A stretch of DNA of 64,000 nucleotides from Aquarana catesbeiana (Eukaryota; Chordata; Amphibia; Anura; Ranidae), in contig NC_133328.1 of NCBI RefSeq assembly GCF_042186555.1, positions 500,987,106 through 501,051,105 on the forward strand. The letters are read 5' to 3'. The notes below the pieces were generated by a model. That model searched no databases and was not told where the DNA came from. It worked only from the letters and a program-made list of their open reading frames with translations. A program made the position numbers and the translations under genes. Below, one piece after another: positions 54,926-64,000 of the stretch (positions are counted from its first letter, which is position 1; every line of letters begins with the position of its first letter).

Positions 54926-55347
54926 TGCCGCGTACACACGATCGGACTTTCCGCCAACAAAACCGTGGATTTTTTTCGGAAGGATGTAGGCTCAAACTTG
55001 TCTTGCATACACACGGTCACACAAATGTTGGCCCAAAATTCCAAACGTGAGAACGCGGTGAGGTACAAGACACACGACGAGCCAAGAAAAAGGAAGTTCA
55101 ATAGCCAGTACGGCTCCTTCTGCTTGATTCTGAGCATGCGTGAACTTTTGTGCGACGGACTTGTGTACACACGATTGGACTTTCCGACAACAAAGTGAAG
55201 TTGGCTGAAAATTTGAGAACCTGCTCGCAAACATATGTGGGCGGAAATTCCGACAGCAAATGTTCAATGGAGCATACACACACTGTCAGACTTTCAGGCT
55301 CACATCGAACATTTCCTCTCAGAAAGCCCGACCGTGTGTACGCATTA
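54926..55347. mobile_element. ~422 bp MITE with CGTACACACG ends
   Basis: Left GCGTACACACGATCGGACTT; right, inverted, GCGTACACACGGTCGGGCTT. Internal relatives of the end sequence (GTGTACACACGATTGGACTT at ~55163; GCATACACACGGTCACAC at ~55004) suggest internal repeats or a composite. Target duplication not clear. Non-coding. Confidence 0.8.
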
Positions 55348-55349
55348 GA

Positions 55350-56355
55350 GAGACATAAATCTGGCATGGTATATTGTTATGGGTGGCTGCTGATGTGCAC
55401 ATATCCCTTTCTTCTAAGGATAACTTAGGCCTGAAGAGTGTTCTATTATCAACATGTTCACTGCAACACACCTGTAAAAGCCTGAAGTCTACATCTATTG
55501 AGTCTATCTCACATTGATCACAAAAGATCAGTAGTATGAACCTAGAGAAGATTACCAAGGGACTGTGTCCTGCTAATCTCAGTAAAATTGCAGCTCACAT
55601 GTTTATGGAGCTTTCTCATCAGTTACAAACAGCAATTAAGTCAGGCATGCTTTATTACTACACACGAAGTGTATGGTAAGAATTCCTTTAATTCCTAATA
55701 TATCATTACATTACTTTTGGTTATCTGCTGTTTTGGCAAGAAGGACTTGTTTGGAGCATCACAGAAACATCATCCCTGCTTCATCAAGTAACCAACATCC
55801 CAAATCTAAATCAAATCTCTCTGTACTTTATCTTATGTAGTGGAATTTGTGCACTTTGTGACCAGAGGATGTCCTACCAGATGCTTTTCGTCTGCTCTAA
55901 ATACTTTTACAGAGGGAGCAAACTATTGTCTGGTTTATTTCCCAGAATGATGTGCATACAATTGGAAGACAAAAGTTTACTTACAACTGATTACATGCTG
56001 GATTCTCCATGTAGAGAGAAGAAAACCCCCAGTGAGTGACTTCTTTTTTTTAGGTAACCAATTAGTCCAGAAGGTAAAAGTTGATCCTTAAAAAAAAAAA
56101 GTAGTAGATCAGTAGATCAGGATTATTAACATGAAAATATGATTTTACAAAATACAAAAGTAAATTAATGTATTTCCTCATTTTATATATTTTCTAAGTG
56201 GAACTTTGTTTCTGAAGGTATTCCTCATCCTCAACTGAACAACCAATGTAATGTACAACCTGTATTTTTCTGCCTGAATTCTTAAAACAGCTGGACAAAG
56301 CTTTGCATTCTAAAAGTGTCTTTGGTGAGCAATTACCAGAATTATTTCAAAATGA
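55350..56355. other. No gene recognised
   Basis: Anonymous AT-rich sequence. No frame with a recognisable domain and no terminal repeats. Confidence 0.45.
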
Positions 56356-56412
56356 GAGTTAGGCAGGCCATACACAGTGCAAATTTTCATCAACACAGAC
56401 AGTGCTGACAGG

Positions 56413-57427
56413 CAGGGGCAGACTGACCTGGCATTCGAGCACAGTCCGAGGGCCGGGGTCATTAGGGGCTCGGGCCCGACCCCATAAAAGGGCGTAATAA
56501 TACCACTGCTCCCCGCCGGCCCCTCCTTCCCTCCCGTCCACCGTAGGTGCTTGTACTGTACGCGACATCACCTGGGACGGACGAGAAGAGAGGAGGGGCC
56601 GGCGGGGAGCAGCGCGCTGTTAGCGGTAGTATTACAGGCATCGGGTGAGTAAAGCTTTTTTTTACTGGAGTATAGAGACACCAGGGCAGCCATTGGAGGG
56701 AGGGGCAGGACCGCAGGATGGCCCATGATACTCTTCTGGTCCCCCCACCCCCACAGTGTCCCCCTGTGTGCTCTCCCCCCCACAGTGTCCCCACTATGTG
56801 CTACCCCCAGTGTGCTTTCCCCCCACAGTATTCCCCCTGTGTTGCTTTCCCCCCACAGCGTCCCCCCTGTGTGCTTCTCCCCCAGTGTCCCCCTGTGTGC
56901 TTCCCCCCCACCACAGTGTCCCCCTGTGTGCTTCCCCCTCCCCCACAGTATTCCCCTGTGTTGCTCTCCCCCCCACAGTGTCCCCCATGTGTGCTCCCCC
57001 CTCCAGTTTTCCCCTTGTGTGCTTCCCCCCTACAGTATCCCCCTGTGTGTTCCCCCCCCCACAGTGTCCCCCTGTGTGCTCCCCCTCCCACAGTATTCCC
57101 GCTGTGTTGCTCTCCCCCCCAGTGTCCCCCTGTGTGCTTCCCCCCAGTGTCACCCTGTGTGCTCCCCTTGTGTGCTTCCCCCCCAGTGTCCCCCTGTGTG
57201 CTCCCCCTTGTGTTCCCCCCCACAGTGTCCCCTGTGTGCTTAACCCCCCAGTTTCCCTGTGTCCTCTCCCTCCCCCAGTGTCCCCCTGTGTGCTCTCCCC
57301 CCCAGTGTCCCCCTGTGTGCTCCCCCCCAATGTCCCCCTGTGCAGGTGTGGCTTGAGTGTGGCGGGGCACGGGGGCCCCATGATCTTCTATTGCCCGGGG
57401 GCCCCATGGGTTGTAAGTCCACCCCTG
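56413..57427. mobile_element. 1015 bp hAT-type element nested in the MITE
   Basis: Perfect 8 bp duplication CTGACAGG (56405-56412 and 57428-57435). Ends CAGGGGCAGACT and, inverted, CAGGGGTGGACT, typical of hAT ends. Contains a GC-rich block (56440-56640) and a large C-rich minisatellite. No transposase. Confidence 0.9.
56740..57345. repeat. C-rich minisatellite inside the hAT element
   Basis: About 20 units of ~25-30 bases of the form CAGTGTCCCCCTGTGTGCTC-CCCCCC. Low purine content opens all three plus frames and two minus frames for 170-257 codons; the peptides are pure Pro/Cys/Ser/Val repeats. Not a gene. Confidence 0.95.
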
Positions 57428-58044
57428 CTGACAGGGGAATACCTCCTGTTGAGCAATTGTCTGCTCCCAGTGGGGGGGAGTCGGGAGATGACAGTAATTA
57501 TCTCTAGAGGCTATAGCAGCCGCTATTGATAATCACAGGAGAATCCAGCAGGCTGGTTGTACCCAAGTTAATGGATCAGTCAACTTGGTACATTCAGCCT
57601 GCCCATGAACAATTCAAATCTTGGCTGGTTCCTGCTGAACTGGTGTATGGCCGGCCTTAAGTAGCAGATTCTGCCTTTACTACGACCAGGTGATTAGTTT
57701 CAGAGTTGCAAAAAGAAGTATTCCCACCCCCCACCCCCCAAAATATACTAGAAGTACAATTACATTAAATGAGCAATATCCAGTGCAGTAAACCAAAGGC
57801 GAATCTGTGCCCAGGTCATGCAATCTTTGTTCTTTTTTATGGAGAATGGATCTTTGCAGGCTGCCAGTTCTCTAATGTAAACATTGAGACACGCCAACAA
57901 AAAGCTAGCAAAGTAAGTAGTACTAACAAGGAAGGGTTAGAAGAACATTTTGCAACTAATTACTTTAGGTTAAATGGCAACAGGTCAGTAACATGATTGG
58001 GTATAAAAAGAGCATCTTGGAGAGTCAATGTCTCAGAAGTAAAG

Positions 58045-59155
58045 ATGGGCAGAGGTTCACCAACTTGTGAAAAGCTGCATCTAAAAATTATCAAACAATT
58101 TCAGAATAATGTTCTGCATTGTAAATATAAATATATCATCATCTACAGTACATAATATCATCAAAATATTCTGAGAATCTGGATAAATCTCTGTGTGCAA
58201 AGGACAAGGTCGAATCGCAATATTGGATGCTCCTAAACTTCAGGCCCTCAGATGACACTGCATTAAAAACAGGAATGATTCTGTGATGGATATCACTTCA
58301 TGGGCTCAGCAATACTTCCAAAAATTACTGTTTGTGAACACAGTTTGCCGTGCCATCCAAACATGCAAGGTGGGGCTCTATCATGCAAAGAAGAAGCCAT
58401 ATCTAAACATGATCCAGAAATGCCACCATCTTCTCTGGGCCAAAGCTCATTTATAATGGTCTGTTGCGAAGCGGAAAACTGTTCTGTGCTCAGACAAATA
58501 GGAATTTTACATTCTTTTTGGCAATTATGGGCTCCACATCCTCCTGACTAAAGAGGAGGGGGACCTTCTGGCTTGTTATCAGTGCTCAGTTCAAAAACCT
58601 GCATCTCTGATGGTATGGGGGTGCATTAGTGTATATGGAATGGGCAGCTTGCACATCTGGAAAGGCAGCATATGCTCCCATCCAGATGATGTCTTTTTCT
58701 GGGAAAGCCTTGCATTCTTCAGCAGGACAATGTTAAACTGCATACTGCATTATAACAGCCTGGCTTCGTAGTAGAAGAGTCTGGGTGCTTAACTTGCCTA
58801 CTTGCAGTCCAGACCTTTCACCAATTAAAAATATTTGGTGCATCTTGCAACGAAAAACCCAGGACTCTTGGGCATTTAGAATCCTATATCAGGCAACACT
58901 GGGACAACATTCCTCTCCCACAACTCAAGCAACTGGCCTCCTCAGTTCAAAGACATTTACAGAGTGTTGGTAAAAGAAGAGGGGATGCTACACCATGGTA
59001 TACATGGTCCTGTTCCAACATTTTTGAGACCTGTTGCTGCCATCAATTTCAAAATTATCTTAAATTTTTCTAAAAATGCTACATTTTCTCAATTTCTGTT
59101 TTTATGTATATTTTACACAGTGCCTAACTTTTTTGGAATTGTGCTTGTAGTTCCT
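58045..59155 (+). mobile_element. Old Tc1-like element
   Basis: Left part begins GGGCAGAGGTTCACCAACTT; the right end TTTTTTGGAATTGTGCTTGT matches the terminal repeat of a Tc1 group common in fish and frogs (recall). The left terminal repeat is missing. Coding region heavily decayed. Confidence 0.75.
58280..58990 (+). pseudogene. Tc1-like transposase remnant
   Basis: Recognisable pieces: ATGGTATGGGGGTGCATTAG (the MVWGC-like strand), TGCATTCTTCAGCAGGACAA (catalytic QxD region) and, in the frame at 58785-58973, NLPTCSPDLSPIKNIWCILQ, where the conserved catalytic Glu after SPI reads Lys. Multiple stops and frameshifts. Confidence 0.78.
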
Positions 59156-60494
59156 AGTGAAGTTTAAGGAATACTGGCGAGCGTCCTCATAGTTCATTGA
59201 TTCTTCCTGCATTTCAGTAACTGTCTGCATGTAAGGGAGGTGGGTGTAATGCTATACAGGCTTCAGTGTAAAAAAATAATAAATGCACATTTTTTACCTG
59301 CAAAATGTGCATGTATTTTAATTTTTTTTTTTTACAAGAGGTGAACTTAGACTTTAAGCTGTATGTAATGTGAAGGAACAGTATGGTTTTCACAAACTGC
59401 GTCAGTGACATTGTACTCTGGAATCCCATATTTTGGTGTAATTGATTTCCTAACTTATATTAAAAGGGGAAAGAGAAGGGCACCTTGATCTACCTACACC
59501 TGTGAGTGCATTACCTATGATTCTATTGCTTATCTAATAAAACGTATCTGATACACTATAGGGCTGCTTGGTGTGTCTTTTTGTGTCTTTACAGAATTCA
59601 GGTTTCCAGCCTGATTTGAGGAGGCAGCCTGGATACAGCCTGATTAGGATTTAATGTCTAGATTTAGCTATACCTCTGGGAATTACTTGCTATTTTTCAT
59701 TTTAATATTTCCCATTTTAACACTTTCTATTATTTTATTTTATTTTATTTTGATACATAGCCACCTTTATGTGTTGAGTGTTTGGTGTTGAAGTTTTTAC
59801 CAGTCCATAGCATCTAAAGTCAAATTGGGTCTCTTTTGAGTTTAATGATTCTCTGAAGTGGATTGAGTGCCACGGGCATTTCTTTTTAACTTTTATATAT
59901 AGCTTGGTTTAAATACAGCAGTAACATCCCAAACTGATTCATTTCAACTTTAAAAAAATACTTTTTTTGGGTAGTTTTGGATGCGACACATGATATTTTA
60001 ACAAGTGGTAAAGGGCCTGAATTGACTAGTGGAAATAACAATAAAGCTAACACAAACTTCACCCTAAAAGGCAGGTTTCATTTTATGTCCGTATCTCCCC
60101 TCCTCTACCACTTTTGATTTGGTAATGGGTACCTAGTTTTGTTAGGTATCCTCTGCCACTTCAGCTGGAATTGCCTAGGCAATTCCACTGGAAATTTACC
60201 CCCCCTCCCTCCCTGCCCACAACCTCCTGGGACACATCACAGGTTCCAGGAGACTGTGGGACCATTCACAGAGTGGCTCGAGCATGAAGAGTGGGAATCA
60301 GGTGGTAAAGCCACAAGGAGTCACGGCCAGCTTACCACAGTAAACATGCCGTTGCCGGGGTCCTGAAGACCGGTGAAGAACCAGCCCGGGTGAGGATGGC
60401 ACTGGATCTCTGGACAGGTAAGTGTTCTTTTATTAAAATGTATTTGTAGCTGTTGACTTTTAATTTTTTTTTTCAAACAGATTGAGGAACCTTT
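59156..60494. other. No gene recognised
   Basis: Anonymous sequence with a poly-T at 59320-59333 and (TTTTA)n at 59730-59750. 60139-60366 has a chance plus-strand frame, GC-richer, without a domain. Confidence 0.4.
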
Positions 60495-60498
60495 TTAA

Positions 60499-61278
60499 CT
60501 TCTTCCCAACTGCCGCACACCGATGTACGTCGGCAGAATGGCAGCTACTGCTCCCTGTCATGTACGTCGGCAGAATGGCAGCTACTGCTCCCTGTCATCG
60601 GGAGCAGTGATCTCTGTCATGTCCTAGGTAGCCCATCCCTCCTACAGTTAGAACACGCTGAGGGAACACATTTAACCCCTTGATCGCCCCCCTTCCCTGC
60701 CAGTGACATTTACACAGTAATCCGTGGCTAGTTTTAGCTCTGATCGCTGTATAAATGTCAATGGTCCCAAAATAGTGTCAAAAGTGTCCGATCTGTCCGC
60801 TGCAATGTCGCAGTTCTGATAAAAATTGCAGGTCACCGCCATTACTAATTAAAAAAAATTAATAATAAAAATACCATAAATCTATCTCCTATTTTGTAGA
60901 CACTATAACTTTTGCGCTATAATCAATATACACTTATCATTTTTTTTACCAAAAATATGTAGTAGAATACATATCGGCCTAAACTGAAAAAGAAATTTGT
61001 TTTTTTATATATTTTTTGGGGATGTTTATTATAGCAAAAAGTAAAAAATATAGCTTTCTTTTAAAAATGATCGCTTTTTTTTGTTTATAGCGCAGAAAAT
61101 AAAACCCGCAGAGGTAATCAAATACCAGCAAAAGAAAACTCTAATTGTGGGAAAAAAATTACATCAATTTTGTTTGGGTACAACGTCGCATGACCACGCA
61201 ATTGTCAGTTAAAGCAACGCAGTGCCAAATCGCAAATAATGCTCCGGTCAGGAAGGGGGTAAAATCTTCCGGGGCTTG
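60499..61278 (+). mobile_element. TTAA-type element, third long copy
   Basis: TTAA at 60495-60498, then CTTCTTCCCAACTGCCGCAC; right end near TCTTCCGGGGCTTGG with decayed flank. Same internal landmarks as the copies at 37601 and 43033. Contains a local tandem duplication: TGTACGTCGGCAGAATGGCA-GCTACTGCTCCCTGTCA occurs twice (60523-60597). Confidence 0.82.
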
Positions 61279-61924
61279 GAGAAAGAGACACAACAGCCTT
61301 TTTTAAGACTACTATTTTGCATGTCTGTGAGCAACAACTTTCTGTTTTATGTGTGGAACCCCCCCCGTCTGTTTTTTTTTTTTCCTTCTTTATGTTTTTT
61401 TGTTTTATTTATTCACCTTTCTTCAGTTTTTTTTATATTGTACTAGGTTAAAAAAATGTGTCTGGATTAAGTGTTTCAGGGTATATTTTTGGGTAAGGTA
61501 TATTTTATTGTAGTTTATGTGCCGATTCACCCATCCACACATTCGAGGTGCATGGGGGAATTGGTCCCACTGTGCTATTGTATTTTCATGGTAGGAAGCT
61601 ATCCCCACTGTCAGAACATAATAAGCGTTGCCGGCTATAGCTTACTGTGTTTTCCTTGCAGGGAGCTTTCCCTGCTGTTAGAACACAATGATCAGTGTTG
61701 TTGGCTATAGCAACAGGGTGTTTGTACAGAAATTGATTGTTCATCAAATCCATGGAACGTGGTTTTTCATTCAATGTCAGCTACAGCGTGTTCGCACATT
61801 GCCGGCGCGAATAGGCAGTGATCTGTGATCACTGTGCTCTTTGGACAGCTGACCACAGATTGGGGTAAGGAGCCAATCACACAGCAGAGACAATAAGCAG
61901 CAATCTACACAGGGGACATCTACA

Positions 61925-62240
61925 CTGATAATCAGGGCACTGCTCATCAGTGTCCCAATCATCAGTGCAGCCCCAACAGTGCCCATCAGTGCTGCCTCTC
62001 AGTATCCATTAGTGCTGCCTGTCAGCGCCTATCAGTGATGCATATCGGTGCAGCCTATCAGTGCCCATCAGTGCCACCTAGCAGTGGTCATTAGTGTTCA
62101 ACAGTGCCACCTATCAGTGCCCATCAGAGCCTCCTCATCAGAGCCCATCAGTGCCACCTCATCAATGCCCATCAGTGCAGCCTATCAGTGCCCATCATTG
62201 CAGTCTATCAGTACCCATCAGTGCAGCATATCAGTGCCCT
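61925..62240. repeat. CAGTGCCCATCAGTGC tandem array
   Basis: Around 14 diverged units of 19-23 bases (CAGTGCCCATCAGTGCAGCC-TAT and CAGTGCCACCTATCAGTG variants). Followed by sequence related to the right half of the 1 kb TTAA element. Confidence 0.92.
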
Positions 62241-62435
62241 TTTTCATTTATTTAGCAAAAAATATAAAACCCAATGGTAATTAAATTCCACCAAAAGAAA
62301 GCTCTATCTGTCTCAAAAAAATGAGAAAAATGTAATTTGGGTGCAGTGTTGCATGTCAACCAAAGTGCGACAGCACTGAAAGCTGAAAATTGGCCTGGGC
62401 AGGATGGGGGCGAAAGTGCCGAATAGGCAAGTGAT
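62241..62435 (+). repeat. Partial copy of the TTAA-type element right half
   Basis: AAATTCCACCAAAAGAAAGC, TCTATCTGT, TTTGGGTGCAGTGTTGCATG and GGGGGCGAAAGTGCCGAATA parallel the final ~190 bases of the 37601 copy with divergence. The array occupies the position of its left part. Confidence 0.6.
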
Positions 62436-62950
62436 TAAACAATTATTGATTTACTATTTATTATTAATTTATTATTTCCCCAGATATATTAGCAAGTGAC
62501 TGTAGTTTCTTTCCTTTTATGATTTGAATGGCAGTGACATAGTTTTTAAGTCTTTTTATGATTATTGTAATTCTTAGCACTTTCTTAGCACTTTATCGGC
62601 CCCTGTGTGGTGTTTTTAATGCTATTTTTAGTGTACTGTTTAATTGTTTAATTGTAGTGTGCCGATCCCTAGTGCTTAGGTATATATAGTTCTATAGCTG
62701 GTATCTGTGTCAGGATTTGAGAAAGGACCATGCCCCGGAACATGTCATCCTGGTAACCGGCTTAGTGTACTGTTCCTTGGTGTCCCTTCAGTTTCTTCCG
62801 AGTCAGTGGAGGAGGACTTCCGGGTTTTTGGTGACGTCACTTCCTGGCTAGAGTCCCTTGGAGCTTGCCCATATTGGCTGGAGATCTGCACACTGCATCT
62901 GCTCTCAGCCAGCTAACTTTCCATCACTGCCTGAGATTACTGCTTGGCGC
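62436..62950. other. No gene recognised
   Basis: AT-rich, then GC-richer from 62700. The frame at 62707-62916 has no recognisable domain. Confidence 0.4.
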
Positions 62951-62958
62951 CATGTAAG

Positions 62959-63358
62959 CAGGGCCGGTGCTTGACTATTTCGCACCCTAGGCAAGACTAA
63001 CACCTACCCCCCTCCCCCGCTGCCTGCCTGGCCCGGTGGGGTGTGGTAATTGTCATGCCTAGGGCGAGGGTGACTACAACAGGATCAGAGCAGACTAACC
63101 GGGGCAGCAGAATTTCTCCTATGTCCGGAGACCTGAGACATGAAGCCTGCCTTCTCCGCCTCCCCAGCTGTCCTCCGACTCCCGGGAGCCTGCTCAGTGT
63201 CACCCTCCTCACAGGCTGACCTGCTGCTGACCTCAATCTTCACCCCCTCATGTTCCCTGGACAGGCTAGTAGGAAACTCAGTGGCCGTGGCTGCGCCCCC
63301 TAGGCAGCAGTACGCCCCAGGTGGCTGCCTAATTTGCCTAGCGGGAGGGCTGGCCCTG
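62959..63358. mobile_element. 400 bp hAT-type element with perfect 8 bp duplication
   Basis: CATGTAAG at 62951-62958 and 63359-63366. Ends CAGGGCCGGTGC and, inverted, CAGGGCCAGCCC. Inner words CACCCTAGGCAAG and TTGCCTAGCGGGAGG are also inverted. No transposase. Similar ends at 44186. Confidence 0.92.
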
Positions 63359-63641
63359 CATGTAAGATCTATTTGATTACTTCAATAAACTTGACCTATT
63401 TCTTGGACATTATTGTTTTTTGTGGAACTTTCTTTAGCACAAGTCTATGTACATATGCTTTGAGTCCAGCTATTATATTTTCCAATAATACAACAGTTTT
63501 CTGGGTTTTATTTACACTGGAGTGCCTATTTAGTATTCTTTCTTGCCAAATGAAATGCTTTGCTTCCACAGAACACCATGTCCTACTCTGTCCACAGGTA
63601 ATTCCCCTGAGGCAAAGCATGGTGGGGAGAGCACAGACCAA

Positions 63642-64000
63642 ATAGACCCTTCAAGGTCTGGTATGGATTTTAAGGGGAACCCCGCGGCAAAAAAAAAAAA
63701 AAAAAAATGGCGTGGGGTCCCCCCAAAAATCCATACCAGACCCTTATCCGAGCACGCAACCTGGCAGGCCGCAGGAAAAGAGGGGGGGACGAGAGTGCAC
63801 CCCCCCCTCCTGAACAATACCAGGCCACATGCCCTCAACATTGGGAGGGTGCTTTGGGGTAGCCCCCCAAAACACCTTGTCCCCATGTTGATGAGGACAA
63901 GGGCCTCATCCCCACAACCCTGGCCGGTGGTTGTGGGGGTCTGCGGGCGGGGGGCTTATCGGAATCTGGAAGCCCCCTTTAACAAGGGGACCCCCAGATC
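63642..64000 (+). repeat. GC-rich frog repeat family A, copy 3, runs off the window
   Basis: Closely follows copy 2 from GGTCTGGTATGGATTTTAAG through CCTGGCAGGCCGCAGGAAAA to ACCCCCAGATC at the window end. Carries a ~21 base poly-A. The 3' hairpin part is outside the window. Confidence 0.85.

Larger units (their letters stand above)
56362..57656. mobile_element. TTA-flanked MITE with CAGGCCATACAC ends, interrupted
   Basis: TTA at 56359-56361 and 57657-57659. Left end GGCAGGCCATACAC; right, inverted, GGCCGGCCATACAC. About 280 bases belong to this element; the rest is a hAT-type insertion (56413-57427). Harbinger-like by duplication size. Confidence 0.82.

Noticed and set aside
56718..57529. 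Long overlapping reading frames (up to 257 codons, several frames, both strands)
   Set aside because: Pure Pro/Cys/Ser/Val repeats from a C-rich minisatellite; no start context, domain or codon signal.
1..64000. tRNA, rRNA, snRNA genes and host protein exons
   Set aside because: Looked for box A/B-like words, U-RNA starts and conserved protein motifs on both strands; nothing convincing. A covariance-model and protein search would be decisive.

Overview
This 64 kb window looks like repeat-dominated, non-genic DNA from a vertebrate with a large genome, most likely a frog and probably a ranid. That is inference from the mix of element families (Ngaro-type tyrosine-recombinase retrotransposon, CR1-like LINEs, a Penelope-like GIY-YIG fragment, Tc1/mariner, Ty3/Gypsy, very many small foldback elements) and from several repeats I recognise as typical of frog genomes. 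There are no bacterial-style genes or operons. I found no convincing host exon, tRNA, rRNA or snRNA gene. Nearly all protein-coding signal belongs to broken mobile elements.

Layout. 1-1040: a ~180 bp-arm inverted repeat followed by a GC-rich frog repeat (family A), which recurs at 18.3-19.5 kb and 63.6-64 kb. 1.5-4.4 kb: TTAA-flanked miniature elements and a double hairpin. 5.0-9.6 kb: three Tc1-like elements of different ages, one holding a 420 bp MITE, the youngest (7419-9033) keeping both ~240 bp terminal repeats and a transposase with two frame breaks; then a 169 bp hAT-like MITE. 11.08-17.97 kb: a nearly complete Ngaro-like retrotransposon on the minus strand (Gag, RT, RNase H, tyrosine recombinase, SGNH hydrolase) with its split direct repeats still legible, cut by a 1.2 kb CR1-like LINE. 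19.7-27.6 kb: mostly anonymous sequence with small foldbacks. 27.7-35.8 kb: RT and endonuclease parts of a second LINE on either side of a minisatellite and other repeats. 37.1-41.1 kb: a Ty3/Gypsy relic interrupted by a 989 bp TTAA element and by a 312 bp retroelement with a 15 bp target duplication. 41.3-42.95 kb: a Penelope-like fragment with a GIY-YIG domain. 43-47 kb: further TIR elements, one nested in another. 49.4-50.6 kb and 56.4-57.7 kb: minisatellites, the second inside a hAT-type element that itself sits in a TTA-flanked MITE. 58-59.2 kb: an old Tc1-like element. 60.5-64 kb: a third 1 kb TTAA element, a short tandem array, a hAT-type element with a perfect 8 bp duplication, and family A again.

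What works together. The Ngaro domains form one retrotransposition unit, but the RT motif and the hydrolase nucleophile are both substituted in this copy. Five short loci (10.7, 28.6, 34.4, 39.3 and 41.4 kb) share one tail plan: a hammerhead-ribozyme-like box (CTGATGA-like, small hairpin, GAAAC-like, GCGTC-like) followed within about 20-200 bases by AATAAA. One of them belongs to the Penelope-like element with the GIY-YIG domain, and two are flanked by clean 13-15 bp target duplications. My best candidate for an under-described system is therefore a set of non-autonomous, ribozyme-tailed retroelements moved by Penelope-like machinery. The ribozyme reading is a hypothesis: all copies here are degenerate.
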